Counted from the stretch's first letter, positions 52,841-62,216 are shown. The stretch: 64,000 bases of DNA from Chloroflexota bacterium (GCA_028287745.1 JAQBPB010000083.1:33451-97450), one strand, 5' to 3'. Program-made: numbers and translations. The notes: generated by a model from the sequence alone, not told the origin.

Positions 52841-52841
52841 T
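52826..52841 (-). promoter_or_regulatory. Candidate ArsR operator, copy 1
   Basis: Minus-strand ATTGACGTTCCTCGAT (ATTGA-N6-TCGAT) covering the arsR -35, as expected for autorepression. Confidence 0.65.
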
Positions 52842-53185
52842 GTTTCATGGGGTGTGGTCAGTGGCCAGTGGCCAGTAAAGACGGTAGCAACCAGTTGATG
52901 ATATCCTCAGTAAGATTTCATACCCTGGCCGGAATTATTCGTGACCGGCTTAAGCAGCACCAGAAAAAGGGCCAGGGTCAACCCTTTCGCTTTTTCGTTA
53001 ACGGCTCCTTTAAAGGGCTAACACTGGCCGGGGGATTGTGGTGAGTTTCCGATTTTGCGCTACCCCCGGTTGGTATATTCTTACAACCTCTTTCGGGCGG
53101 CTATATTCTTTCTAAATAAAGGCAAACCAAAGAGGGCTGATGTTTAACCGCCTGCTTTGGACTGCAAAATATTATTGAAAATCTC
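52842..53185. other. Intergenic region, nothing definite
   Basis: About 345 bases between arsR and the DUF4432 gene. A short tandem CAGTGGC (near 52859-52876) is visible, but no convincing gene, RNA or terminator. Confidence 0.4.
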
Positions 53186-54286
53186 TCAAGAACGGACCAT
53201 TCCGGTCAGGTGGTTAACACGCTCCGCGAACCGGTCCAGGGCTTCGGAACCCTGCAGGATTCCTAATTCCAGGTCATAGGAACGTACCTCGCCTGGTTCA
53301 AGTTCGATAAGCTCGTCGCGCTCGCGGGCATCCATGCGCCCGGCGCTGCGGTTAGTGCTGGGTTCCAGGGCGACCACATAGTTCCCCTCGGCCAGCATCC
53401 GCCATAGCAAGCCGTGTGGAAGCTGTTCGGGCCGGAAATGCTCGTAAACACCAAGCTGGAGGCGGCGGTTAATAATCCCAACCGGGGCAATACCGCTGTC
53501 CTCGCACAGCGGGTCATAATCGAAAGCCATTCCGCCATGAGCAGCAGTGGGCGGGTCAACTCTTAACAACCCACCCAGACCGGCAGCCTCTTCCGGACGA
53601 GCGGGCAGCAGTATTTCAGCGTCATCGTCTACCAGTGGGAAGCCAAAGTTTATATGGTAGAGCAGCATGTGGGGAGTGCGCGAAAAGCTGATGTTATGCA
53701 CTTCATCATGAATACTCAGACAGGACTGCCCGACCCTGGCCTCAATATGTCGTTTGAGCAGCAATCGTTCGCCCAGGGCCGTAGCCTGTAATACCTCACC
53801 ATTCGCCCATAAAATACATTCGCCACCCTCCCAGCGTTCCCCATAACCGGTCAACCGGGCCGGGCGATTGGAAACCCGGCCGTGCAAACCGTACTGCTCG
53901 GTGGGTTTGGGCGGGTAGTGGTATTGAGTGGCTTTGTCGCGGGCCGGGAAAAAAGAATGGTCTAAACCGGCAGTCGTTAGCAAGCCGCCTCCCCAGGTCC
54001 GCAAGAAGCCCAGGTCTTCCGGCTCGCCGTACCAGGGTCCGGCAAAACCGGTCCCCGATTGCCAGTCCAGCGCTTGCCCGGACTGGGAACACCGACCGAT
54101 GTCAAAGGCCCGGTCTACCAGGACTTCAAAGACAAAGCCGCTGCCGGTCCTGAATTCCAGCACCCGCACGCCGCGCTCCGTCCCATCCCCCAGAGTTGCC
54201 AGGCGCACCCCGGCCACCTGTTCCAGTCGGCCGACCCGCCGCAGGAGTTCGGTCCGGCTGAAATACTTCCCAAAAATTTCCGGCAT
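53186..54286 (-). CDS. DUF4432 / aldose 1-epimerase-like protein
   Basis: A 366-residue protein of the galactose-mutarotase-like fold (DUF4432). Sugar-site candidates are TWGGGLLTTAGLDH, QYGLHGRVSNRPA, the His in LLYHINFGFPL, and late Glu in ALEPSTNRSAGR. It probably interconverts anomers or isomerises a sugar acid. It is the last gene of the LacI-linked cluster. ATG 54286 is in the usual position for the family. Confidence 0.8.
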   Translation of the reverse strand: MPEIFGKYFSRTELLRRVGRLEQVAGVRLATLGDGTERGVRVLEFRTGSGFVFEVLVDRAFDIGRCSQSGQALDWQSGTGFAGPWYGEPEDLGFLRTWGGGLLTTAGLDHSFFPARDKATQYHYPPKPTEQYGLHGRVSNRPARLTGYGERWEGGECILWANGEVLQATALGERLLLKRHIEARVGQSCLSIHDEVHNISFSRTPHMLLYHINFGFPLVDDDAEILLPARPEEAAGLGGLLRVDPPTAAHGGMAFDYDPLCEDSGIAPVGIINRRLQLGVYEHFRPEQLPHGLLWRMLAEGNYVVALEPSTNRSAGRMDARERDELIELEPGEVRSYDLELGILQGSEALDRFAERVNHLTGMVRS

Positions 54287-54370
54287 AGCTTTCCCTTTTT
54301 ATTAAACCTGGGTTGTGTTTAGGGCTGGAAGATAATTACCAGGCTCAAACTGCAAACAGGTGTATTTTGC

Positions 54371-55519
54371 CTATTCAACAGGCAGCGGAAGCACGACCGG
54401 GTGCCCGCCCAGGCGCGATGATTCACGCATTGCCAGGACAATTTCCTGGTCCAACCGGCCCTGGGCCGCCCCATAACTGGGTTCGGTATTGTCCCTGACC
54501 GCCGTAACCAGGCTCATAATACAACCGGCAATCCCAATTTCGTCGTCGTTCCACTGCATTCCATGACTTTTAAGGGCCGCGAAAAACGGGTTATCCCAGC
54601 GCACGCTGGGCTGCTGGGGGTCGCCGGTATAGGCCACCAGGCACTGCAAAGCGCCACCGTCGTTGCGTTCCCAGCGCCGTTCCAGAGTTATAAACTGGGG
54701 TGCTTCCCCGCTGGGGTCCAGCAGGGCAAGTTCTTCTTTGACCTCCAGGCCCACCCCGACCGTTATACCCATGCCCTTTTCGGCCAGGAACCGGCTGCTT
54801 CGCCACCAGCGCAAGGCCGAGTCGTAGGCGACATTGGTCCAGTGATAAAAACCCAACCGGCCATCCTCGAATTCAATCGTGGCATGTTCCTGGGTTTCGG
54901 TGCGCGGCCCGGTAGTGTTTGCCAGGCGCGACCAGTGCGCGGCCAGGCCGTATTCGCGGACAGCGCCCTGGACTTTTACCGGGACAGCATCAAAGCCCAG
55001 GTAACTGCGCATCACGCTCACGCCGTGATAGCCGTGACCGGCAAAATCGTTAAAGGAACTGTAGACTTTACCGAACAGGCCCGACTCTAACAGCCGCAAC
55101 TTAATTTGCTCCAGCGGCCGGCGGTGAAATTGTTCGGCCACCTCGATTTTTAGATTACGTTCCTGGGCCGTCCTGATAAGGGCATCGGCCTCTTTGAGCG
55201 AGTGAGCAATCGGCGTTTCCACCACCACATTCAAGCCGTGTTCCAGGGCCATCAACCCGGCCTGACCGTTTGCGGCATAAGCTACCGAAACTATCCCGAC
55301 CTGCGGCGCTGTTTCCTGGACCAGCCGGGCCATATCGGTATACCAGGGCGTAGCCAGCATTTTGCCCAGTTCCTGGGCCGAGCTTTCATTCCTTGACCAG
55401 ACCGCTACCAGTTCGACCTCTCCCGCCAGGATTAATCCCTTAAGCAGCGGCCCGTAAACCTTTTTTGAGCGGTTGGATGCGCCAATCAGGGCCACCCTTA
55501 CCGGAGATTTTGAAACCAA
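54371..55519 (-). CDS. Gfo/Idh/MocA oxidoreductase 4
   Basis: A 382-residue NAD(P)-dependent enzyme with VALIGASNRSKKVYGPLL, VVVETPIAHSLKEAD (ETP in place of EKP) and EQFHRRPLEQIKLR. The replacement of the catalytic Lys makes its chemistry uncertain. TTG 55519 is preceded by AAAGGGGG five bases upstream. It lies between the ManD-like and DUF4432 genes and probably handles a sugar acid of the same route. Confidence 0.82.
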   Translation of the reverse strand: MVSKSPVRVALIGASNRSKKVYGPLLKGLILAGEVELVAVWSRNESSAQELGKMLATPWYTDMARLVQETAPQVGIVSVAYAANGQAGLMALEHGLNVVVETPIAHSLKEADALIRTAQERNLKIEVAEQFHRRPLEQIKLRLLESGLFGKVYSSFNDFAGHGYHGVSVMRSYLGFDAVPVKVQGAVREYGLAAHWSRLANTTGPRTETQEHATIEFEDGRLGFYHWTNVAYDSALRWWRSSRFLAEKGMGITVGVGLEVKEELALLDPSGEAPQFITLERRWERNDGGALQCLVAYTGDPQQPSVRWDNPFFAALKSHGMQWNDDEIGIAGCIMSLVTAVRDNTEPSYGAAQGRLDQEIVLAMRESSRLGGHPVVLPLPVE

Positions 55520-55647
55520 GTTGTCCCCCTTTCTAGCCAGTCTTAAAGTTTTAAATTAATTTTCCGTGGTAGTGCTCTTTAGAGAAACCACCCCTGTATT
55601 AAACCCTTTTTGCCTGGCCCAGGGCAACCTTAGCGCCTTGCTACATA

Positions 55648-56850
55648 TTAATAAAGGTGAATAGTGCCGTCGGACCGGCGGTGCGTCGGCATATAAGCCT
55701 GCTGGTAGGGATATCTGGCGGCTTCCTTTTCATTAATATCAACGCCCAGGCCCGGCGTTTCCTGGGGATAGGCCATCCCATTTTTAACGTAACAGGTCCC
55801 GGAAATTACGTCATAGAGCTGCGGCGGGAAGTCAACCCATTCCTGGACACCGAAGTTTGGAATGGTTAAATCCACGTGGACCGCCGCCGCCTGTCCGACC
55901 GGACCGAGGTCCTGCGCTCCGTGGAAAGCCGTCCTCACAAAATAAGCGTCCGCCAGGATACAAATCCGGCGTATTTCAGTAATGCCGCCAACATGAATCG
56001 GGGCGGTCCGGATGAAATCAATCCAGTGGTTCTGGAAAAGCGGCAGGCACTCCCAGCGCGAAGTGATAATCTCGCCGATTGCCAGCGGGGTCGTGGAAGC
56101 CTGGCGCAGCATCGGAAAGAAGTTGGTCTGCTCCGGCCGCAGCGGGTCTTCCAGGAAGAACAGGCGGTACGGCTCCAGGCTGCGGGCCAGGTTGGCCGCT
56201 TCGTTCGGGGTCAACTGTTCGTGGACGTCATGCAAGAGATTTACATCGTTACCTAGGGCCACCCGCAGGTGTTCAAACATTTTGGGCGTGGCGGAAAGGT
56301 AGGGTTCGTAGTTAAAGTAATCGGTCCCTTTGTGGCCGGGGATATTCGAGGGTTCGTTCTTGATCAAACCCTGGCCGCCGTAGCCGCCATAACCGCCTTG
56401 CAACTGGCAGCGGATAAATTTGTAACCCTTCTCCATAAAAGCCCGCACCGCCTCTTCAACCCCCGACGGGTCCACCCCGGAGGCGTGGCCGTAGACCGAC
56501 GCGCCCTGCCGGGACCGCCCGCCTAAAAGCTGGTAGACCGGCAGACCGGCCACTTTTCCTTTAATATCCCACAGGGCAAAGTCGAACGCGGCCAGGGCCG
56601 CCGCGAAAATGGGACCGCCGCGCCAGTACCCGCTGTAGTAAAGGCTATTCCAGATGTCTTCGATTTCGGCCGGGTCGCGCCCGATAACCAGGGGAGCCAG
56701 GTGCTCAATCGCCCGGGCTACAATTGGTTCGCTTCCGTTAAGGGTCCCTTCGCCTACTCCATAAATGCCTGGCTCATCGGTCATTATTTTTACAAACAGA
56801 AAGTTACGGCCAGGACAGGTCAAGAACACTTTGACTTCAGTAATTTTCAA
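55648..56850 (-). CDS. ManD/RspA-like sugar-acid dehydratase (enolase superfamily)
   Basis: A 400-residue enzyme expected to dehydrate a sugar acid, D-mannonate or D-gluconate in characterised relatives, giving 2-keto-3-deoxygluconate. Metal ligands sit in LLHDVHEQLTP (Asp), FFLEDPLRPE (Glu) and IGEIITS (Glu), with the RspA-type LFFLEDP and the His in FHGAQDLGPVG. The length and the conserved Tyr/Arg-rich loop HKGTDYFNYEP fit the ManD subgroup. It lies between an SDR dehydrogenase and a Gfo/Idh/MocA gene, consistent with oxidation then dehydration of a sugar. Substrate not proven. Confidence 0.85.
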   Translation of the reverse strand: MKITEVKVFLTCPGRNFLFVKIMTDEPGIYGVGEGTLNGSEPIVARAIEHLAPLVIGRDPAEIEDIWNSLYYSGYWRGGPIFAAALAAFDFALWDIKGKVAGLPVYQLLGGRSRQGASVYGHASGVDPSGVEEAVRAFMEKGYKFIRCQLQGGYGGYGGQGLIKNEPSNIPGHKGTDYFNYEPYLSATPKMFEHLRVALGNDVNLLHDVHEQLTPNEAANLARSLEPYRLFFLEDPLRPEQTNFFPMLRQASTTPLAIGEIITSRWECLPLFQNHWIDFIRTAPIHVGGITEIRRICILADAYFVRTAFHGAQDLGPVGQAAAVHVDLTIPNFGVQEWVDFPPQLYDVISGTCYVKNGMAYPQETPGLGVDINEKEAARYPYQQAYMPTHRRSDGTIHLY

Positions 56851-57052
56851 GGCTATAGCTCCTTATAAATTTGTGCGGATGGAACGTTGAAAGCAGAGCA
56901 GGTTACGCGTGATTTACATGGTAATAGACCGGTTTTAAAGGTTTAACGGGCCGGTTGCTACCTGCTACCCCGGTTTATTGTATTTAAGCAGTTTTACGGT
57001 CCGGTTAACCCGCCAGGATTTACTTTTCAGGCCAGGAAATCCACCCGGCAAA

Positions 57053-57895
57053 TTAAATATCCTGGCCGCGCGGGTTTAGCTGGGCTATCAGGCCGCCATC
57101 CACGTAAATTACCTGGCCCGTGATATAAGCCGCCTCGTCCGAGGCTAAAAAAGCCACCGTCGAAGCGACTTCCAGCGGCGAGCCAAACCGGGCCATTGGA
57201 ACGCGTTGGACCAGTTTATCAATTTCCGGGTTAGCGCCCGGCTCAAATTGCGGGCCGCTGCGGATAGCACCGGGTCCAATCGCGTTCACCCGGATGCCGT
57301 ATTCACTTAATTCCAGGGCCATTGCGCGTGTCATCGCATCAAGGGCGCCTTTGGTCATATCGTAGGGCAAACCCCACCAATGCGCCCGCAAGCCGCCGAC
57401 CGAGCTAATGTTTATAATATTTCCCCTTTTGGCCTGGTCTCGCATTATCTCAGCGGCCCGGAAAGAACACATGTAAGGCCCCCGGATATTGCTGCTTAAC
57501 TGCTGGTCCAAATTTTTCTCAGCCACCTCGAAGAAATGAAGCCGTTTGATGTTAGCGGCGTTATTGACCAGTAAATCAACCGTACCGAAAGCCGCCAGGG
57601 TCTGTTCGAAAAGGTCGTTTACGATTTCAGTCTGGCCCAGGTCGCCCGGTACGGCCAGCACTTCCGCCCCAAACTCGCGAAATTCCCTGGTAGTGGCCGC
57701 GACTTCCGCTTCATCCAGGCCGGTAATGACAATCTTCATGCCTTCCAGGGCCAGCCGCAGCGCGATAGCTTTCCCGATGCCCCGGCTGGAACCCGTTATC
57801 ACCGCCACCTGTCCCTTGAATTCCGGATAACGCAGCCGGATGGACCGGGTATCATAATTACCCGAAATCCCGGTAACTTCTTTATCTAAATCCAT
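57053..57895 (-). CDS. Short-chain dehydrogenase (SDR)
   Basis: A 280-residue classical SDR. The cofactor motif is VITGSSRGIGKAIAL, NNAANIK is the second, and the catalytic Ser-Tyr-Lys are in ISSVGGLRAHWWGLPYDMTKGAL. The C-terminal substrate part includes AIGPGAIRSGPQFEPG. The first 25 residues form a non-conserved extension. Likely role: oxidation of a sugar or reduction of a keto acid in the ManD pathway. It is separated by 237 bases and a hairpin from the permease upstream. Confidence 0.88.
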   Translation of the reverse strand: MDLDKEVTGISGNYDTRSIRLRYPEFKGQVAVITGSSRGIGKAIALRLALEGMKIVITGLDEAEVAATTREFREFGAEVLAVPGDLGQTEIVNDLFEQTLAAFGTVDLLVNNAANIKRLHFFEVAEKNLDQQLSSNIRGPYMCSFRAAEIMRDQAKRGNIINISSVGGLRAHWWGLPYDMTKGALDAMTRAMALELSEYGIRVNAIGPGAIRSGPQFEPGANPEIDKLVQRVPMARFGSPLEVASTVAFLASDEAAYITGQVIYVDGGLIAQLNPRGQDI

Positions 57896-58038
57896 TTAAA
57901 TAGCCCGCCTGTTTAAGTTTAATATAACCGGCTAATTCAATTACTCGTGCTGCCGGACAAATTCCCGGTAGTATGACATTATAGGTCCTGGGACAATACA
58001 CCTTGCCGCCCCGCACAGTCCCAACCGGTAAAAGTCCG

Positions 58039-58070
58039 GCGCACCTAACCGGTTTTCCGGCAGGGTGCGC
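58039..58070 (-). terminator. Hairpin after the permease gene
   Basis: GCGCACC (58039-58045) pairs with GGTGCGC (58064-58070) around an 18-base loop. It separates the transport genes from the enzyme genes; no U-tract, so read-through is likely. Confidence 0.5.
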
Positions 58071-58132
58071 TAACCCCTACATTGGGCGGCGGCCAGACTC
58101 CTATATTTTAGGTTTAACGCTGACGAGCAGGT

Positions 58133-59044
58133 TTATTTTACTGCACCGGCCACCGCTCCTTCAATTAAATAGCGCTGAAAGAAAGCGTAAAGTAAAATCA
58201 AAGGCAAGGCCGCGATCATCGTGCCGGCTGCCAGTAAGGTCCAATCTGTACTGAACTGGCCCTTGAAGGTCTGCAAACCAAGGGCAATTGGATAATAGTT
58301 TTTGTTGGTCAGGTAAATGGTTGGGCCGATAATATCGTTCCAGACCCCTATGGCGTGCAGGATGGCAACCGTTACAAGCACCGGCTTGACCAGCGGCGCG
58401 ATGATGCTAAAAATACATTGGAAATAGCCGCAGCCGTCAATTGCTGCCGCTTCGTCCAGTTCTTTTGGAATCAACTTCAGGTAGCCGATAATCAGAAAAG
58501 GCCCAATCCCTACCGCCGAAGTCAGCAAGATATAACCGATTTGAGTGTTGTACAGGTTCAGGGCCACCATCAATTGAAACTGGGGAATCAGACCGTTGGG
58601 CAGGAAGAGCGAAATCACGAAAAAGGTTGCAAAAAACCGGCCCCACTTAACGTAGCCACGCGCAATCGGGTAGGCCACCAGCAGGGCCAGGGTAACCTGT
58701 AACAGGGTCGAAACCCCCGTGTACAGGATGGTATTTACAAAGTAGGTGGCAAAGTTACCTTTCACCCAGGCGTCCGCAAAATTGCTGAACTGGAAAGTTT
58801 TGGTCAGGCTGGTCGGGTCATTGATAAAGTCAAGATTGGTCTTGAGCGAAACGTTTAACAGGTACAGCAGCGGGAAAAGGTAAACCACCGCAAAGACCAC
58901 AATCACGGCATAGGTTAGAAGTCTAAGCGGCGAAAACCGCTTGCGCAGGCGGGCCCCTGGTCCGGCCTTCAAGGTGCTTTCCAGCCGGGTTAAATTCTTA
59001 ACCACCGGCTCTTCCTGGGTGTAAATTTCCGGCGTGCTGCTCAT
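58133..59044 (-). CDS. ABC sugar permease, MalG type
   Basis: A 303-residue membrane subunit of a CUT1 importer with six helices. The EAA loop is LDEAAAIDGCGYFQCIF and IIAPLVKPVLVT. ATG 59044 overlaps the stop of the upstream permease (ATGA), and AAGGGAG lies eight bases before it, so the two are translationally coupled. The N-terminal 45 residues are hydrophilic. Confidence 0.92.
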   Translation of the reverse strand: MSSTPEIYTQEEPVVKNLTRLESTLKAGPGARLRKRFSPLRLLTYAVIVVFAVVYLFPLLYLLNVSLKTNLDFINDPTSLTKTFQFSNFADAWVKGNFATYFVNTILYTGVSTLLQVTLALLVAYPIARGYVKWGRFFATFFVISLFLPNGLIPQFQLMVALNLYNTQIGYILLTSAVGIGPFLIIGYLKLIPKELDEAAAIDGCGYFQCIFSIIAPLVKPVLVTVAILHAIGVWNDIIGPTIYLTNKNYYPIALGLQTFKGQFSTDWTLLAAGTMIAALPLILLYAFFQRYLIEGAVAGAVK

Positions 59045-59973
59045 ATCTGGGTCTCCCTTCGGCGCAAATACCACTGCGAACCAAGCGCTACAACCAGGAT
59101 AAAGGCGAACTGAATCATCGCGATTGAAGCGGCGTAACCCTGCTGGACCTGTGAAACCCGGCTCAGGCCCCCACCGGAAATGCTGCCCTGGAAGCCGATC
59201 TTGAATACTTGCAAGGCCAGGGTGGAGGTTTCAAATTGGCCGCCGGTCAGGACGTAAATAAGCTGGTAGGTCTGCAGCGAACCGATAATCGCCAGCAGCA
59301 CGTTGGTCGTCACGCTCGAAGACAATAACGGAAAGGTGACATGCCGGAAGGTCTGCCAGGGGCTGGCCCCATCCACCCGGGCCGCGTCCAGCCAGTCGCG
59401 GGAAATGGATTGCAGTCCGGCCAGAAAGATGACCAGCGAGAAGCCCATGTTTTGCCAGATCTGGACAAAGATTACCAGCGGAAAGGCCGACGAAGGCGAG
59501 CCGAGAAACTCGGAACTCTGGCCGAACACGTTCCACAACTTCTGGATAGGGCCTTCCAGCGGATTGAAAAGCAGGTTCCAGATCAGGCCGATAATGGTCA
59601 CGCCCAGGATAGTCGGCATAAAGAAAAGCGACCGGAAGAACAGGTGACCGAGGGGGCGCGAGTTCACCAGCACCGCCATAAACAGGGCCACCCCGTTCTG
59701 AATCAGGGTTACGGCTATACAGAAAATAATAGTGCGGGTCAGGACGCCCAGGTTATCCCGGCCCGCCCCGCTCAGCGAGAAAAAGGACGCATAGTTATCG
59801 AACCCGACCCAGTTCCAGGGGGTGTTAGGCACGCCTGAGATATTGGTGAAAGAAAACAGGGCGGTAAAGAACGACGGCCCCACTCCAAAAATAAGATACA
59901 GGGCCAGGGCCGGGAACATTCCCAGGTAAGGAAGGTATCTTTTCCAGCCTCTTCCAAAATAATAGTTATACAC
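59041..59973 (-). CDS. ABC sugar permease, MalF type
   Basis: A 310-residue membrane subunit paired with the 58133 product. Helices start after about residue 20 (LPYLGMFPALALYLIFGVGP). The EAA loop is WLDAARVDGASPWQTF. GTG 59973 is chosen because GAGG lies seven bases before it; a TTG at 60000 would add nine residues. It follows the binding-protein gene after a strong hairpin. No ATPase gene is in the cluster. Confidence 0.9.
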   Translation of the reverse strand: MYNYYFGRGWKRYLPYLGMFPALALYLIFGVGPSFFTALFSFTNISGVPNTPWNWVGFDNYASFFSLSGAGRDNLGVLTRTIIFCIAVTLIQNGVALFMAVLVNSRPLGHLFFRSLFFMPTILGVTIIGLIWNLLFNPLEGPIQKLWNVFGQSSEFLGSPSSAFPLVIFVQIWQNMGFSLVIFLAGLQSISRDWLDAARVDGASPWQTFRHVTFPLLSSSVTTNVLLAIIGSLQTYQLIYVLTGGQFETSTLALQVFKIGFQGSISGGGLSRVSQVQQGYAASIAMIQFAFILVVALGSQWYLRRRETQI

Positions 59974-60021
59974 TACATCACCTCTGGTATTTTTCAGCAA
60001 AATGCCGGGTTATCACGCAAT

Positions 60022-60062
60022 CAAGAGCAGCAAACTCACCGCCAGGTGAGTGCTGCTCTTTG
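60022..60062 (-). other. Strong hairpin between binding-protein and permease genes
   Basis: AAGAGCAGCA (60023-60032) pairs with TGCTGCTCTT (60051-60060), with an inner CTCACC/GGTGAG and 4-base loop. Typical of a stability or attenuation element that favours the binding protein over the permeases. Confidence 0.7.
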
Positions 60063-60087
60063 AAATCAATTGCTTTTGATACCGGCC

Positions 60088-61557
60088 CTACTTTTTCAGA
60101 GCGCTCTCCCAGTCCGCCTCTGATTTGGCAGCCAGGTCTTTGGAGTCGTTTACGTCACCAAAAGGCGTGTAATTGTTGAGGGCAAACCCGGCATACTTGC
60201 CTACGTTCTTGGGGGCGAGCATCATTTCACTGAAGGCTACCTTGAAAGTCGGCAGATAAGGCGTGATTTCTTTAGCGTAATCGGCCTGCAGGTTCACGCT
60301 GGGCTGGTTGGACAGGATACCGACCGTATTGACGTAATCGGCATAATTGTCCTGCTGCGAGAAGAATTCCAGCCAGGCCAGGGCGGCGGCTTTATTGGGA
60401 GATTTCGCCGGGACGTACCACTGGACATCATACTTACCGGAGATAATTTTGTTATCGGCGGCGTTATCGCTGGCCGGGAGCGGGAAGTAGCCCAGGTTCA
60501 TTTTAGGGTTAGCCGTCAGGATAGTCGGCGCATCCCAGGTGCCACCCGGGTACATCGCGGCTTTACCGGAAGCGAAACGGCCGGGAGCGGTCTGGTAGTC
60601 AATACTGGCAACCCCGGTCTCGTAGTAACCGAGCAGTTGTTTGCCACGGTCGAAGTAGGTCTGGGACCTGGTATCGTTGAACTTGGTCTGGCCGGTCCAG
60701 ATATTTTTAACCAGGGCTTGCTGGTCAGGATAAGAGCCAAGCAGCAGGCCCGCCGGTAAACCGACAACCCCGACCGGCCAGCCGTCTTTACCACCGGCTG
60801 TCATCGGAGCGATATTTTTGGCTTTCAGGGCGTCGGCCAGGGCGATGAATTCGGCATAGGTTGTCGGAACCTTCAGGTTATTCTGCGAGAAAATGTCTTT
60901 GTTGTAAAATACTCCGCTGTAGGCATAGCGGCCGGTGCTGACCGCGTAAATCTTGCCCTGGTAGCTGGAGGCGTCTTTGAGGGCGTTGGAGTCATAATTC
61001 TTGATGAAAGGCTGGTTCGTCAGGTCTTCCAGCAGGCCGCCTTTAATCCACTGGACCCATGTCGGGTCGTCAACACCCTTCATAAATTCTTGCGGAGCGT
61101 TGGTAAAGGCCTGGGTATTCTCGAACAGGTCGAGGTCACCGGCGGTCAGGCGGGTCTGGATGGACTGGTCGAGGACATCCGGGGTAACTACCGACAGGTC
61201 AACCGTAACGTTCGGATATTTTTGTTTGAACTTTTCGTTCTGTTTGTTCATAAAATCTACCAGGGGCTTATTCTGGTGAATAAGAATGCGGACGGTCCCG
61301 GTAAGGTTAGCGGCCGGGGCAGCCGGGGCGGTGGTTGCAGCGCCGGGTGCGGCGGCGGTAGTGGCTGAAGCTGCGGCAGCAGTGGTAGCGGCGGCGGTAG
61401 TGGCCGTGGCCGGGGTAGCGGTATTATCACCACAGGCGGCCAGTAATAATTGACAGAGCATGGCCCCTGCTACAAGCACCAGCCAGATGTAATAATGCTT
61501 AAACCCGGTTAAGGCCTTTTCGTTGGCCCCGGTAAAGGATCTAGTACCTCTAGACAT
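60088..61557 (-). CDS. ABC sugar-binding lipoprotein (LacI cluster)
   Basis: A 489-residue solute-binding protein, family 1. The signal peptide ends in lipobox LLAAC (C42), followed by an Ala/Thr linker (about 46-84) like those of the two other lipoproteins here. The binding domain begins GTVRILIHQNKPLVDFMN and contains LTAGDLDLFENTQ, VFYNKDIFSQNNLKVPTTY, and GGTWDAPTI. AAAGGAGG lies 7 bases before ATG 61557. First gene of the LacI-controlled transport set and read from the mirrored promoter at 61836-61864. Ligand unknown. Confidence 0.92.
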   Translation of the reverse strand: MSRGTRSFTGANEKALTGFKHYYIWLVLVAGAMLCQLLLAACGDNTATPATATTAAATTAAAASATTAAAPGAATTAPAAPAANLTGTVRILIHQNKPLVDFMNKQNEKFKQKYPNVTVDLSVVTPDVLDQSIQTRLTAGDLDLFENTQAFTNAPQEFMKGVDDPTWVQWIKGGLLEDLTNQPFIKNYDSNALKDASSYQGKIYAVSTGRYAYSGVFYNKDIFSQNNLKVPTTYAEFIALADALKAKNIAPMTAGGKDGWPVGVVGLPAGLLLGSYPDQQALVKNIWTGQTKFNDTRSQTYFDRGKQLLGYYETGVASIDYQTAPGRFASGKAAMYPGGTWDAPTILTANPKMNLGYFPLPASDNAADNKIISGKYDVQWYVPAKSPNKAAALAWLEFFSQQDNYADYVNTVGILSNQPSVNLQADYAKEITPYLPTFKVAFSEMMLAPKNVGKYAGFALNNYTPFGDVNDSKDLAAKSEADWESALKK

Positions 61558-61835
61558 CGTTGATCCTCCTTTATAAATCCAACACCCATGTTGGATATTT
61601 GCGTTTCAGGTTGTTAAACATACAAAAATTAAAACCAGGAACCGCCCGGCAGGGAAACCAGGGTAAACTAACCGGTCCTTGCAGCCAGGCTAAATGCAGG
61701 GTGCAAGGAAGAAGACCGGGGCTTATTAGAGCAAAGCAGCGGTACAAAACTATAAACGGGTAGTTGAAACTTTAATTATTTCTGTGAATTTAATATGGTC
61801 GAGTTGTTCAGGAAGTGTAACTTCCCGATGGACCC

Positions 61836-61864
61836 AATATAGCACCTAAAATTATCGGAGTCAA
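61836..61864 (-). promoter_or_regulatory. Promoter of the LacI-linked transport operon
   Basis: On the minus strand TTGACT (61864-61859), 17-base spacer, TATATT (61841-61836). The block 61827-61881 reappears in reverse orientation at 62217-62271 for the opposite gene. The mRNA leader would be about 270 bases; the rest of 61558-62490 holds no gene. Confidence 0.8.
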
Positions 61865-61868
61865 TAAA

Positions 61869-61881
61869 ATTTCAATGAAAT
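61869..61881. promoter_or_regulatory. Candidate LacI operator O1 (operon side)
   Basis: A palindrome, ATTTCA-A-TGAAAT, just upstream of the -35 at 61859-61864. Confidence 0.6.
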
Positions 61882-61900
61882 GTCAATGCCCTGATGAAAA

Positions 61901-61912
61901 GATGAAATTTCA
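61901..61912. promoter_or_regulatory. Candidate LacI operator O2 (operon side)
   Basis: GATGAAATTTCA, including the palindrome TGAAATTTCA. On the minus strand its AAATTTCATC begins 29 bases before O1, the same spacing as on the lacI side. Confidence 0.5.
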
Positions 61913-62187
61913 CCATTTGTTACAAATTTAATAATCATATTACAGGGTAAACCGACACTGAGTCCGGCATAATCATTCTCAAAACCGCCGGTCAAACCAT
62001 TACAAAAAGTTTGAACCCCGGCTTTCCCGCCTCACAACGATCTTACCTGATTATCTTAACCCCATTTGCAGTCACAATTGTAAAAACCACTCTCCTAACC
62101 CCGGTATATTTCCTTATTCCTGGTCTAACCTGTCCCTATAACCAGGGGATATACCAGATGCGGTGCGTGCCCATCTTGTTTTCAATT

Positions 62188-62197
62188 AAATTTCATC
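62188..62197 (+). promoter_or_regulatory. Candidate LacI operator O2 (lacI side)
   Basis: AAATTTCATC, 29 bases before the 62217 palindrome, mirroring the operon-side arrangement. The context TTAAATTTCATCG recurs at 62412-62424. Confidence 0.5.
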
Positions 62198-62216
62198 GTA
62201 ATAGCGAATTTTCCTG

